Translations under genes and position numbers: made by a program
Shown: one piece after another, positions 1 to 8,723 of the stretch
Layout of the letters: every line of letters begins with the position of its first letter
Numbering within the stretch: the stretch's first letter is position 1
Assembly: GCA_035267785.1 (NCBI GenBank)
Contig: DATFLL010000030.1
Span: forward strand, 1-38,571
Reading direction: 5' to 3'
Source: DATFLL01 sp035267785
Lineage (GTDB): Bacteria > Pseudomonadota > Gammaproteobacteria > DATFLL01
DNA: 38,571 nucleotides
Notes under the pieces: model-generated
What the model was told of the DNA's origin: nothing
The model's input: only the letters and a program-made list of their open reading frames with translations
Databases searched by the model: none

Positions 1-270
1 ACGGGCGGAGTCGTCCGTTCGCAATCAGCAGCTGGCAGCAAGAGATAACTACCCACGCTCTTGCTGCCGACTGCAAACTGACATCTGCCAACTTGCGTCG
101 TCTCTGCGTCCTTTGCGTTCCTTTCCAGAGCACTTCCAATAGCCGCCGAGTACACGGAGGCACAGGCGGAGGTGTCGGGTTACGCTTGGCTAGCCCGACC
201 TACGGCGGCTGCCGCCCTTCGGGCGATCGCCTCACCCCTCACCCCTCACCCCTCACGTCTTATTCTTCCT
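1..270. repeat. Composite intergenic repeat cluster, left edge
   Basis: This stretch is a patchwork of motifs that recur elsewhere in the window. Positions 48-92 carry four degenerate heptamers (gccgact, gcaaact, gacatct, gccaact), the same series seen at 15550-15583. Positions 93-115 are the CTCTGCGTCCT-type motif also found at 18860-18890 and 31720-32170. Positions 171-200 hold an imperfect hairpin (GTCGGGT / AGCCCGAC) repeated at 15591-15620, and 214-225 a GCCC-TTC-GGGC hairpin. A CACCCCT-type run (228-256) leads into the heptamer array. I see no credible gene here. Confidence 0.7.
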
Positions 271-347
271 GCCAACTGCCAACTGCCAACTGCCAACTGC
301 CAACTGCCAACTGCCAACTGCCAACTGCCAACTGCCAACTGCCAACT
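271..347. repeat. Perfect heptamer tandem array, 11 x GCCAACT
   Basis: Eleven uninterrupted, identical 7-bp units. Because 7 is not a multiple of 3 and the unit produces no stop, all six reading frames stay open through it, which generates spurious ORFs (ANCQLPT on this strand, SWQLAVG on the other). The same unit occurs as 11 copies at 1395-1471 and 10 copies at 18951-19020. Confidence 0.95.
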
Positions 348-370
348 CGCCCGCCTCGCGTGCAGACATT

Positions 371-793
371 TCATGTGGCCGGCGGATATTCCCCAAACGC
401 CGGCAAATCGTCCTCAGCGCTGCAAGACCAGCTCGTGCGCGAGTCCCAGAAGATGCGCGCCTGCGGTCGGATGCTCGGCTCCATATCGAGCGAGCCGGCA
501 GGGATCACCGCCCCACGGAGTTCCGGCGAGAACCGGGGCAGTGGGCTGCCGCACTGCCGGCAAAACCACCTGGCGAAGCGTTCCGCCTCCGGCACCTTAT
601 AGTGCCCGACCAGCTCCTCGCCTTTGGTCCAGTTCACCTTGTCCGTGGCCACCAATAAATTGCTCGCGTGGCCGGTCCCGCTGGCCTTGCGGCAGCGGCT
701 GCAGTGGCAGTGATAGAACCGTGTGGGCTCGCCTTCGATCTCGTAGTGCACCGCCCCGCACAGACAGCTTCCGGTCAATCGTTCGACTGACAT
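371..793 (-). CDS. GFA family (glutathione-dependent formaldehyde-activating enzyme/CENP-V fold) protein
   Basis: A 140-aa cytoplasmic protein of the GFA/CENP-V family, whose members bind zinc through CxC and CxxC motifs. Visible ligands are in GSCLCGAVHYEI (residues 8-19), HCHCSRCRKASGT (28-40) and FCRQCGSPLP, matching the family order. The start is supported by an AGGGGA ribosome-binding site about 6 bases upstream. Family members are usually 110-150 aa, so the length is normal. Substrates of most members are unknown; glutathione and formaldehyde chemistry is established only for a few, so I do not assign a reaction. The gene ends immediately beside the heptamer array, and no partner gene is nearby on this strand. 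Confidence 0.85.
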   Translation of the reverse strand: MSVERLTGSCLCGAVHYEIEGEPTRFYHCHCSRCRKASGTGHASNLLVATDKVNWTKGEELVGHYKVPEAERFARWFCRQCGSPLPRFSPELRGAVIPAGSLDMEPSIRPQARIFWDSRTSWSCSAEDDLPAFGEYPPAT

Positions 794-961
794 GCGTGTT
801 CCCCTGTTGTCGCCCCGGACGGACCGCCAGTATGCCGGATTTAGGCTACCGAAAGGAAAATCTGCGCCGACCGGGCTCCACTGGGCCGAATCCTTACAAG
901 ATATTCCCGATTTTTTAATGAGTTAGGCATCGCGCACCGCCTTTGGCTTGCGCCCGCTGAA

Positions 962-981
962 AATGTGACTAAGATCACATT
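962..981. promoter_or_regulatory. CRP-like binding site
   Basis: AATGTGACTAAGATCACATT is a nearly perfect palindrome with the canonical TGTGA-N6-TCACA core (964-968 and 975-979) flanked by AA and TT. It lies 47 bases before the ATG at 1019. A class II arrangement (centre at -41.5) would put the transcription start near 1013, close to the ribosome-binding site, with AATTTATT (1001-1008) near the -10 position. It could instead act as a repressor site or serve the gene on the opposite strand starting at 793. Confidence 0.75.
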
Positions 982-1018
982 AAAGGGGAGTCATTAGCAG
1001 AATTTATTGGGGTGAACC

Positions 1019-1288
1019 ATGGCGGTCGAACAGACAGAACTCAAAATCATGTCCGACGAGGAGATTGAGGCCGAGCTCCAGCACGAGAACCCCGATCCCG
1101 AGGCCGGCGCCAAGGTCACCTACCACGGCGAAGAGCGCCGGTCGGGCGAGGATCGGCGCAGCGGGCCAGCGGACCGGCGCGCGATGGTACGCTTCGAGCC
1201 CGAGAAGGGCCAGACGGACCGCCGCTCCGGCAAGGATCGGCGCAAGAATACCCGCGCCGACGACCTCTGGGAGCGCCGCGACTTCTGA
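1019..1288 (+). CDS. Small charged protein with RRSG-DRR repeats, unknown function
   Basis: An 89-aa protein I do not recognise. Residues 1-34 are acidic (DEEIEAELQHENPDPEAGAK); residues 37-82 contain reiterated ERRSGEDRRSG, DRRSGKDRRK and ADRR motifs, giving a strongly basic, arginine-rich and probably disordered second half. There is no signal peptide or membrane segment. The ATG follows GGGGTGAACC, an acceptable ribosome-binding site, and a CRP-like palindrome lies just upstream, which supports a real, catabolite- or cAMP-responsive gene. DRR-rich stretches are common in small proteobacterial proteins of unknown role. A nucleic-acid or phospholipid contact is possible but purely inferred from charge. 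Confidence 0.7.
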   Translation: MAVEQTELKIMSDEEIEAELQHENPDPEAGAKVTYHGEERRSGEDRRSGPADRRAMVRFEPEKGQTDRRSGKDRRKNTRADDLWERRDF

Positions 1289-1487
1289 GCTGCCCCGCCG
1301 CCCTTCGGGCGGAGTCGGCGTCCGCCCTGTCGGGCGGAGTTGTCAGTAGTCAGTCTGCAGTTTTCAGAAAGAGAAAAGGGTTCAAGCTTTTGCTGCCAAC
1401 TGCCAACTGCCAACTGCCAACTGCCAACTGCCAACTGCCAACTGCCAACTGCCAACTGCCAACTGCCAACTTCGCCCGTAGGGCGAC
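1289..1487. repeat. Composite intergenic repeat with 11-copy heptamer array
   Basis: Between the 89-aa gene and tamB lie two GC hairpins (GCCGCCC-TTC-GGGCGG at 1293-1310 and CCGCCC-TGT-CGGGCGG at 1321-1337), a segment GTCAGTAGTCAGTCTGCAG followed by CAGAAAGAGAAAA, and then eleven perfect GCCAACT units at 1395-1471. The hairpin-AGTC-CAGAAAG-heptamer order is shared with 18900-19020 and partly with 15470-15583. The first hairpin could end transcription of the upstream gene, but there is no T-run. Confidence 0.85.
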
Positions 1488-4400
1488 TCACCGTTCGATC
1501 GACCAGAGCAGGTCGGCCCCGCTGCTGGCAGAGCCGCTCTCGGTGCGCAGCTCCCAGTGCGGAGTCAGCTGAAAACGGAACTGCAGCACCTGCGAGGGCT
1601 CGAACAGCCCGACCGTATAGGCGACATATATCCTCGGCGACAGATAGGTCCCAAGGAGCAGGGCGGGCTGCTGGGTGCCCTTGGCCGTGCCCGACTGCTC
1701 GGTGATCTGTACATCCTGGATACCGAACATCGTTCCGATGCGTTTCGCGATGAGCCCCCCGCCCTGCAGCCCGAGCGAGGTGGCGGCCGCGTAGACCAGG
1801 TTGCCCTCGGACTTGGAGGCGGCGTTCAGCGGTCGGCCGACCACCAGGTAGGACAGGATATCGCTCTCGTCCATGCTCGGGTCGGAGAACAGGGATACGC
1901 GCGGGGCCTTCAGGGGTCCCTGCACGCGGACACCGACGACGACCTGGCCGCTGGTGGTCTCGCCGATGCGGCGCACCGCACGGGCGTCGATGTTGGGATT
2001 GGTGATGGGTCCGCCCGGGAACAGCAGCCGCCCCTGTTCGACGGTCAGTTGGCGACCGTAGATCTTGTATTTGCCCTCCGTGACGCGGATCTCGCCTTCG
2101 CCCATGGTCGCCTGTCCGGGTTCGTCGATCGCGACCAGCCCCCCGCCGAGCTTGCCGCTCAGACCGAATCCCTGAAAATTGACCGAGTCACCGAGGACAA
2201 TCTTCACCCGCGTGTACAGCCGCCAGCGCGTGCGCGGCTTGCCGGCCTGTTCCGCGCCGGTGATCACCACGTCCGGGGAGGCCGTAACCGGCGGTTTGTA
2301 CTTGCCCGGCTCCAGGCGCGCCTGCGGCACGCGCACATTGCCGGTGAGGTGGGCCTGATAATGTTCGACCCGCAGCGCGAGCTTGGGTGAAGCGATGACC
2401 TTGGCCTCGGGGATATCGGCCACGGTGAGCTTCTCGCCCTCCAGCGTGAGATCCGCGCTTCCGCCTTGCAGCACGTCCGTGTCGGCATGCCCACGCAGCT
2501 CGAGTGTGCCGTCGCCCGAAGTCACATGCCCCTCGAAAGCCAGCCGGTCGGAACCCGAATTGCGGACGCTCAGGGCAATCTGGCGCAAGCGCAGCCCCAG
2601 CCGCGGAATCTCGACACCCGCCCGGCCCACCGTCAGCTCCCCACGCAGTGAGGGGCTGCCCAGGGTTGCGCCGATCGCGATGCGCCCGTGCAACTCGCCG
2701 CTGGCGTGGGCCAGCTCGGGGAAGGCTGCCGGCAACCACTGCAACCCGACGTGGTTGGCCTCGACCGAGGCGTCGACAGGTTGGTCGGGCAGGGAGGTTT
2801 GCGTATCCGCGAATCGTGGCAGCTTCAACTCGCCCCTTAATCGGCCGTCGTCTCCAAGGTCCAGCTGCAGGCTGCCGTGCAGCCCCGCGGCGGTCGTCGT
2901 GACGCGCACGCGCCCTTCGCGGTATGGCGCGGCCTGCATTGCCCCGCCATTCGGGGCGTACATTAGCGAGCCGGCCGGCAGGCTGAGCTCCACGTCCGCC
3001 TGGCGCGACGTCGCCGAGGCCGTCAGCCGTGCCGTGGCGTTGGCCACGCCGGTGAGGTAGACGCCGGGCGGCAGCCAGGTATCGACCAGGGCCAGCGGCA
3101 GGCGCCGTACCTGGACGGCTCCGTGCCAACCGTCGCCGCGTTGCCACCCACCCTGTAGGCAAAGCCGGGCCGGCGTCGCGGTCACACAGTTCTGGGCGAC
3201 GTCGATGCCGGCGCGGCTCACGGTAACGTCTCCCGCCCGGGCCAGTGTCCACTGGCCAAACGGCCTGGAGCTGAACGCCAGCCGCGTCAGGCGACCCTGC
3301 CAGTTTTCCTCGGCCAGCGCGCCGTCAATGCCGATCTGCAGTTCGGTCCCGCCCGAGCGAGCGGCGATCGCGACGTGATGGCGTGCCGCGCGGCCGGTAG
3401 CCTCGATGTTGAGCGCTTCGATGGCATTGTTTTGCAACTGCAGGCCGCTCACATCGGCCCGCAGGTTGGACGGTTTGGCGTTGCTGAGGTCAACGTCGGC
3501 CTCGACCTTGGCCTGGGCGGCGCCGTAGTCGCGCCAAGCCAGCTTGGCCGCATCGAGGTGCACACTTAGGGCGGGGCGCTTGCGCGGACCGCGGAGGCGA
3601 CCTTCCGCGTTCAAGGTGCCCTGTGCATCGGGCAGCACGGCGGCCAGATCGGGAGCCTTCAGCGACCAGTGCAGCGCCCAGGTTCGCGTTACGGTACCAC
3701 TCGCCGTCAGGTGCGCCTTGCCGTGCGTGATACCGGCCTGCGGAAGATCCAGATTCGCGCCCCGCGTGCGAAGTGTCAGCGATGCCTTCAACGGCTGGCC
3801 GCGCAGTTGGCCTTCCAGGCGACCGATCCGCGTATCGGTATCGAGTTGGCCCTTGTCGACCCCGCCCGAGTGTTCGAGGGCGAAGTCGATCCTGCCGGGC
3901 CAGTCTTTCCACTGCCGCGCCGGATCGAGCCCGCGGCCGGTTGCGCTGACCGACCAGCTCGGCGCCGGTTTCCACGCGACCCGACCCTTCCCGTTGACGT
4001 GTCCGCCGAGGGGATCGCCTCTCAGCGAGGTCAGGCGCAGCGAACAGGTATCGCCGTCGCCTTCGGCCTGCCAGTGGCCGAGCGGAGTGCCTGCAGCGGT
4101 CAGTCCCGCACCCAGCGACACATGGTACTGCGCCGGTGTCCCCTCGACCGACGCGCGGCCCTGGCCGCTTTCGACCTGCGCCTGACCGCGCAGCGGCCAG
4201 CGCAGGGCGTGCCACTCGGCCTGGAGATCGAAGCGGTTCCCGGCGGCCTGGTCCAGATGACCGCGCGCCGACAGGCGGGTCGGCGTCCCGGGCACGCTGG
4301 CTTCAAGCCGATCGAGCAGCCAGCGACCCGCATTGCGGCGCACCTCCAGTGCGGCGTCGAACTCGCCGAGCTCGGCGTCGTGCGCCTTCACATCGGCGTT

Positions 4401-5270
4401 AGCGTCGAACCGCGCAAACGTGCCTTTGCCCCGGGCTTCGCCGCTGAGGGTGATCGCACGGGCGCCCGGCACCAGGTCGCGCAGCTTCGCCGCGTCGAAC
4501 TGGACCCGGCCCTGCCACTGCGGAGTCTTCAACAGGGCGGTCAAACCCGCGTGCAGCTCGGCTCGAAACGGTTTGGCGAGCGTCTGGCGTATCTGCAGGT
4601 TCCGCACAGTGCCCGTTATCTGGCCGGAGCCTTCGAACGCAGCCCGCCCCGGTGGCTGCAGCCGCCACTGCGTATGCAGTTGCGTGCGATACGGGGCGCG
4701 CGGCGCGACGCGTCCGTCGAGCACGACCGACCAGGTGTCCGCCGCAACCCGGAACGTAGCGATGCGAATACGCTTGGCGTCCGCCGTCCCGTTCAGGTCG
4801 ATGCGTTCGACGGTCAGCGGTGCCGCCGCACCGGGTCGCTGCACTCGCAGGTGTTCGACGCGCAGGTCGTCGAGGCTGACCGCGAGCGGGGGCGTCAGTG
4901 TCGGGGAGGGCAGCGTCTGGGGCGGCGCGGCGCGCCTGGACTGCTTTTGCGTGACCACGAGATCGGTCAGGTGCACGTGCGTGATGTGCACGCGCCCGGC
5001 GAACAGGGCGCCGGGCTGCCAGTCCAGACTCGCGCGGGCGACCGTGACCTTGGCGCCAGGCCCATCGTACACCAGGCCCTTGGCCTCGATCGGTCCCAGC
5101 AGTCGCCCATGCAGCTGTGAGGCACGCAGCTCTCCAGGGATCGTGCGCGCCGCGAGGGCGAAGGCCCAGCGCAGCCCCCGTTCGCTGTTCAGCACGTAGC
5201 CGGCCGTACCTCCCACCGCGGCGAGCAGCGTGACCGACACCAGGACGGCGATGAGTCGTCTGCGTCTCAC
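1488..5270 (-). CDS. tamB: TamB, inner-membrane component of the translocation and assembly module
   Basis: A very large (1260 aa) AsmA/TamB-family protein. TamB is anchored in the inner membrane and spans the periplasm as a hydrophobic-grooved beta structure; with TamA it supports outer-membrane protein assembly and, in recent work, phospholipid transport. A signal anchor (RRRRLIAVLVSVTLLAAVGG) opens the protein. The long middle is repetitive beta-rich sequence, and the C-terminal ~350 residues (GKLGGGLVAIDEPGQATMGE, GRLLFPGGPITNPNIDARAV, SDILSYLVVGRP) are the conserved TamB domain. I chose the GTG at 5270 because it overlaps the tamA stop as GTGA; a GTG at 5303 would add 11 residues and a 37-base overlap. 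Length is like E. coli TamB (about 1260 aa). Confidence 0.93.
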   Translation of the reverse strand: MRRRRLIAVLVSVTLLAAVGGTAGYVLNSERGLRWAFALAARTIPGELRASQLHGRLLGPIEAKGLVYDGPGAKVTVARASLDWQPGALFAGRVHITHVHLTDLVVTQKQSRRAAPPQTLPSPTLTPPLAVSLDDLRVEHLRVQRPGAAAPLTVERIDLNGTADAKRIRIATFRVAADTWSVVLDGRVAPRAPYRTQLHTQWRLQPPGRAAFEGSGQITGTVRNLQIRQTLAKPFRAELHAGLTALLKTPQWQGRVQFDAAKLRDLVPGARAITLSGEARGKGTFARFDANADVKAHDAELGEFDAALEVRRNAGRWLLDRLEASVPGTPTRLSARGHLDQAAGNRFDLQAEWHALRWPLRGQAQVESGQGRASVEGTPAQYHVSLGAGLTAAGTPLGHWQAEGDGDTCSLRLTSLRGDPLGGHVNGKGRVAWKPAPSWSVSATGRGLDPARQWKDWPGRIDFALEHSGGVDKGQLDTDTRIGRLEGQLRGQPLKASLTLRTRGANLDLPQAGITHGKAHLTASGTVTRTWALHWSLKAPDLAAVLPDAQGTLNAEGRLRGPRKRPALSVHLDAAKLAWRDYGAAQAKVEADVDLSNAKPSNLRADVSGLQLQNNAIEALNIEATGRAARHHVAIAARSGGTELQIGIDGALAEENWQGRLTRLAFSSRPFGQWTLARAGDVTVSRAGIDVAQNCVTATPARLCLQGGWQRGDGWHGAVQVRRLPLALVDTWLPPGVYLTGVANATARLTASATSRQADVELSLPAGSLMYAPNGGAMQAAPYREGRVRVTTTAAGLHGSLQLDLGDDGRLRGELKLPRFADTQTSLPDQPVDASVEANHVGLQWLPAAFPELAHASGELHGRIAIGATLGSPSLRGELTVGRAGVEIPRLGLRLRQIALSVRNSGSDRLAFEGHVTSGDGTLELRGHADTDVLQGGSADLTLEGEKLTVADIPEAKVIASPKLALRVEHYQAHLTGNVRVPQARLEPGKYKPPVTASPDVVITGAEQAGKPRTRWRLYTRVKIVLGDSVNFQGFGLSGKLGGGLVAIDEPGQATMGEGEIRVTEGKYKIYGRQLTVEQGRLLFPGGPITNPNIDARAVRRIGETTSGQVVVGVRVQGPLKAPRVSLFSDPSMDESDILSYLVVGRPLNAASKSEGNLVYAAATSLGLQGGGLIAKRIGTMFGIQDVQITEQSGTAKGTQQPALLLGTYLSPRIYVAYTVGLFEPSQVLQFRFQLTPHWELRTESGSASSGADLLWSIER

Positions 5271-7015
5271 AGGTCCGGTCCGATTGAAATATGGATACGC
5301 CACGGTTGGCCTTCACGGCTCAACGCGCTGGCCACGTCCAGGCGAATGGGGCCGACCGGCGAGCGCCAGCGCAGGCCCACGCCCGCGCCGCGCTCCAGCG
5401 GCCCGGACAGATCGTCCAGGGCGTTGCCGACGTCGTAGAACACGGCCGCGCCCAAGCGCCCGCGAATCGTGTGCTCGTATTCCAGGCTGCCGACGACGAG
5501 ATAATCGCCGCCGATGACCTGGCCGGTCGCGTCGGTCGGACCGAGGGTGTTGTAACCGTAGCCGCGCACGCTGCGGTCGCCGCCCGCGAAAAACCGCATC
5601 GACGCCGGCAGTGTCGAGAACTCCGGCACCCAACTGTAGCCAAGACTGGTTCGTGCGATCCAGCGGGCGTTGTCGCCGGCCGTGCCGATGAGCTTGGCAT
5701 CCAGTCGTGTCTGTGTAAACGACGTGTCCGACAAAACCGAGTCGGCCGCCCCGCGCAGCAGCAGCGAGACCGAATTGCCGTGTCTGGGATACACCCGGTT
5801 GTCGGCGTGCACGCGCGACCACAGCACGCTGGGAACCAGCAAAGTCGAACGCCCCTGATCGGTGCCCACCGTGTAGGCCTCCTGTTGGTAGCTCAGGCCC
5901 CAGGTCTCCGTCCAACTCCCGCGCCGATGCGTATAGCTCACGCCGTATTTCGTGATTCGGCTGCGCGCCGTGTCCGTCGTCTCGTCGTCGTAGCCGGCGG
6001 AGTAGACCAGTTGATCGGTCCGCGGGTGCGCCATCGGGACGATGTAGCTGGCGGTATAGGAGTCCCCGATCTGTGAGACCTTGGCGTTGAGCTTGACGCG
6101 ATGGCCGCGGCGGTTGACCCAGCGCCGCTCCCAGCCGGCGCTGCCGCGCGGTCCGGTGTCGGTCCCGTAGCCGATGCCGAACGTGTATTTGTTCGGTTTG
6201 CGCGGCGTCAGAGTGATCACGATGGGTACTTCCCGGTCGACCGCCTCGTCGCGTTTCGGCGAGACGGTCACCAGTTGAAAATAGTCGCTGTCGACCAGGG
6301 CGCTCTGCAGCTCGACCAGCTTGGCCGAGTCGAAGGGCTCGCCCTGTTTGAAGTCGACGTAGCGGCGCAGCAGATCCGGGTCGAGCTGAGACTGCTCGAA
6401 ACGCACCGGACCGAACAGGTAGCGCGGGCCCGTGTCGATATATAGGTATATCTCGGCGCGGTGGCGGACGGGGTCGACCGCGATCTCGTGGCGCGTGAGC
6501 TTGGCGTCGAAGTAGCCGCGTTCGGCCGCGACGTTCTGCAGCGACTCCTTGAACTTCTCGTACTCGGCATCGTTCAGACTGTCGCCGACCTTCAGCGGCA
6601 ATTTCTCGACCAAGGTGCTGAAGGCGGGATCGGATTTGCCGACGCCGTCAACGCGCACGTCCACCTTGTCGATACGCACCTGCCGCCCCGGCTTGATGTC
6701 GATTTCGGCCAGCCACTTCGACTCGGTGCGTTTGAGTGACGTCGCGACTGACGCCTCGTAGTAGCCAAAGGGACGCAGGGCCGTTTGTACCTCCTTGGGC
6801 GCGCGGCGCAGCAGCAACCTCATGCCCGCTTCGGACAGATCGCTGTCGTCCTTGTGGTGAGCGAGGCTAAGGTGAGCCAGCACGTTCTCGCGCAGCGCGC
6901 CGCTGATGCCCTTGACCTCGACGCTTATCGGCACGGCCGCCGCGGCTTCGAATGCAACCAGCCACAGCAGCAGGGCGACGGTCAGTTGGCGGGCATGGTG
7001 TATGGCGAGGTGCAT
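5267..7015 (-). CDS. tamA: TamA, outer-membrane BamA-superfamily component of the TAM complex
   Basis: A 582-aa Omp85/BamA-superfamily outer-membrane protein. The start at 7015 gives a clean signal peptide (MHLAIHHARQLTVALLLWLV ... FEAAAA); a GTG at 7138 would add 41 unlikely residues. Residues roughly 30-260 form POTRA-type repeats (VDGVGKSDPAFSTLVEKLPL, GPVRFEQSQLD), and the rest is the 16-strand barrel including the superfamily motif in FAGGDRSVRGYGYNTLGP. The C-terminus (VASALSREGQPWRIHISIGP) is a typical last strand. The stop overlaps the tamB start, so the two are transcribed and translated together. Length matches E. coli TamA (577 aa). Confidence 0.94.
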   Translation of the reverse strand: MHLAIHHARQLTVALLLWLVAFEAAAAVPISVEVKGISGALRENVLAHLSLAHHKDDSDLSEAGMRLLLRRAPKEVQTALRPFGYYEASVATSLKRTESKWLAEIDIKPGRQVRIDKVDVRVDGVGKSDPAFSTLVEKLPLKVGDSLNDAEYEKFKESLQNVAAERGYFDAKLTRHEIAVDPVRHRAEIYLYIDTGPRYLFGPVRFEQSQLDPDLLRRYVDFKQGEPFDSAKLVELQSALVDSDYFQLVTVSPKRDEAVDREVPIVITLTPRKPNKYTFGIGYGTDTGPRGSAGWERRWVNRRGHRVKLNAKVSQIGDSYTASYIVPMAHPRTDQLVYSAGYDDETTDTARSRITKYGVSYTHRRGSWTETWGLSYQQEAYTVGTDQGRSTLLVPSVLWSRVHADNRVYPRHGNSVSLLLRGAADSVLSDTSFTQTRLDAKLIGTAGDNARWIARTSLGYSWVPEFSTLPASMRFFAGGDRSVRGYGYNTLGPTDATGQVIGGDYLVVGSLEYEHTIRGRLGAAVFYDVGNALDDLSGPLERGAGVGLRWRSPVGPIRLDVASALSREGQPWRIHISIGPDL

Positions 7016-7342
7016 TTGGACGCGCGCAGCGACAGGCCCGGGACCTGTTGGATACGACGGTGACGGTGCCGATACTGCACGCCCGGGCGGGCCGGCTCCC
7101 TTCGCCGATTGACGGCGCGACCGCGAACGGTTCTCCACCGTGCGCGGCGTACCTACCGATAATCATGCGCCCACGGACCACATCGTTCAAGGCCGCCGAC
7201 GCCGCCGGTTTTCCTCTGAAATACCCCCGATACCGGAGCACTAACGTCTCTGACCTCACATTCGCTTCGACAAACCATTGAACCGACCAATGAGTGTGCG
7301 CGACACAGTCTTCAACACGAAGCCAAAAGACGGAGACAGGCC
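7016..7342. other. Divergent intergenic region
   Basis: This 327-base gap lies between the divergently transcribed tamA and the exported 404-aa protein. It should hold both promoters. I could not pick convincing -35/-10 pairs for either direction, and no hairpin or palindrome stands out. The only clear signal is the ribosome-binding site GGAGACAGG just before 7343. Confidence 0.5.
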
Positions 7343-8557
7343 ATGAAAAAGGAATCCGTGATCGGACTACTCGGCGCGTGCTGCATCGCGCTTTCACCTC
7401 TGACCGCAAGTGCCGCCGACAAATTGCCGACAGTCAAGGCGCACTCCAGCGTCGCGACGGTCAAGGTGCGCCCGCGCGCGGTGCAGCGCACGACCAGCCA
7501 CTCCCGACTCCCGGGCCGCGCGTCCGCGGCTTCGAAGCACCTGCGGGCACGCATTACGCCGCGCGGGTTGGGTTCGGCGGGGGAGGCGGCCCGCGCGGCC
7601 CAGGCGGCACGCGGTGCAAAACAGGTGCGCGACGCGGCGGATGCAATGCGTGGGCTGCAAGGCGGGCATGCCGTCGACCCCATGCACATGGGTCTGGGTG
7701 CGAACAACACCGGACCGTGTATCGCCGGTCATTGCGCACCCGGTCCGCAGAACGCCGGCGGGCACCATCACTCCAGCCCCACGGGCTTGCCCATGCCCGA
7801 TCTGCCCAGCAACCGCGACAAGCGCGGCGGCGGCCTGGCACCGGACCCCGAAGGCGATCTGCACGAGATGGTCGGCAACATCGCCGGGCAGGACGCCAGC
7901 GGACGCTCGCGCCCGCGGCGTACGCGAGGCGAAAGCCATGAGAGTCACAGCAACAGCAGCGGTTTTTCCTACAGGCGCGACGGCATCACCTATGACGATG
8001 GCGGTGAGATGACGACCGAGCGCAGCAACCCGGACGGCTCATCGGCTTACGTGCATACCGAGTACAATTCCACCTCGCGCACCTACGATCACGTGGTCGT
8101 GGAGAAGAACCCCGACGGTTCGACCGAAAAACGTACCCAGTCGGGCAACTACGGTCCCGACGGTGTGCCCGAGGAAGTCGGCGACGACCACGGCTCCGCC
8201 GTCGGTCACCGCCAGCCCGGTGAGAACGCGCCCGGCGAAGTGTCGAACGAGGAGGACGTGCCCGGCGAGCACGGTGGGCTGGCCGAGACGCAGACGATCG
8301 AGACCGCCTCGCGCCACGGCGGCTACGTCCCGCCGAACTATCAGCCGCGTCCGTCGGTGTCGCACAACCCGACCAAGGTCGACCCGGGCCCGGACGGCGC
8401 GACGCCGAAGCCGGACGGCGCCCACCTGATCGTCAATCGTGAGCGTCTGGTCACCAACCCCGAGGCCGTGCACGAGGCACCGCACGGTGGCTTCGTCCCG
8501 CGGCTGCCCGACGGGCCGAATCAGGTCGACCCGCCGCGCCCGGGTACGGGGCGTTAG
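7343..8557 (+). CDS. Exported low-complexity protein, unknown function
   Basis: A 404-aa protein with a good signal peptide (MKKESVIGLLGACCIALSPL ... TASAA) and a strong ribosome-binding site (GGAGACAGG). The mature part is rich in Gly, Pro, His, Asp and Arg. Residues ~60-110 are an Ala/Arg-rich helix-like stretch (AARAAQAARGAKQVRDAADA). Residues ~210-290 contain YRRDGITYDDGGEMTTERSN-type strands reminiscent of YD-repeat or phage-like beta elements, with NPDGS occurring twice. The C-terminal third is acidic and proline-rich (GENAPGEVSNEEDVPGEHGG). No catalytic motif is seen. I expect a periplasmic or surface, partly disordered protein. It stands alone, facing convergently into the next gene. 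Confidence 0.72.
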   Translation: MKKESVIGLLGACCIALSPLTASAADKLPTVKAHSSVATVKVRPRAVQRTTSHSRLPGRASAASKHLRARITPRGLGSAGEAARAAQAARGAKQVRDAADAMRGLQGGHAVDPMHMGLGANNTGPCIAGHCAPGPQNAGGHHHSSPTGLPMPDLPSNRDKRGGGLAPDPEGDLHEMVGNIAGQDASGRSRPRRTRGESHESHSNSSGFSYRRDGITYDDGGEMTTERSNPDGSSAYVHTEYNSTSRTYDHVVVEKNPDGSTEKRTQSGNYGPDGVPEEVGDDHGSAVGHRQPGENAPGEVSNEEDVPGEHGGLAETQTIETASRHGGYVPPNYQPRPSVSHNPTKVDPGPDGATPKPDGAHLIVNRERLVTNPEAVHEAPHGGFVPRLPDGPNQVDPPRPGTGR

Positions 8558-8723
8558 CTACCGGCGTGGAGCGCGAGGCGCTTCGCCGCGGGCCGCTTGC
8601 CGAGAACGCTTGAACGTCGTGCGGCGCACCGGAACGAGATCGGGAAGCTCGCTTCGGTGCGCCACGGACCGAGTTTCGCCCGGCGAACGCTACCGGCCCG
8701 CGCCGCCCGGATAGCGGGGTCGA

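Noticed and set aside
172..918. 248-codon plus-strand frame across the heptamer array and GFA gene
   Set aside because: It is kept open by the stop-free heptamers and lies antisense to the GFA gene; no ribosome-binding site or motif.
1120..1491. 123-codon minus-strand frame with (SWQLAVG)n
   Set aside because: The peptide is just the translated heptamer array plus antisense of the 89-aa gene.
3669..5120. Long plus-strand frame inside tamB
   Set aside because: GC-rich antisense frame of tamB with no family resemblance.
8558..8723. Possible terminator between the convergent 404-aa and propeller genes
   Set aside because: GAGGCGCTTCGCC-type pairing exists, but no T-run follows in either direction.
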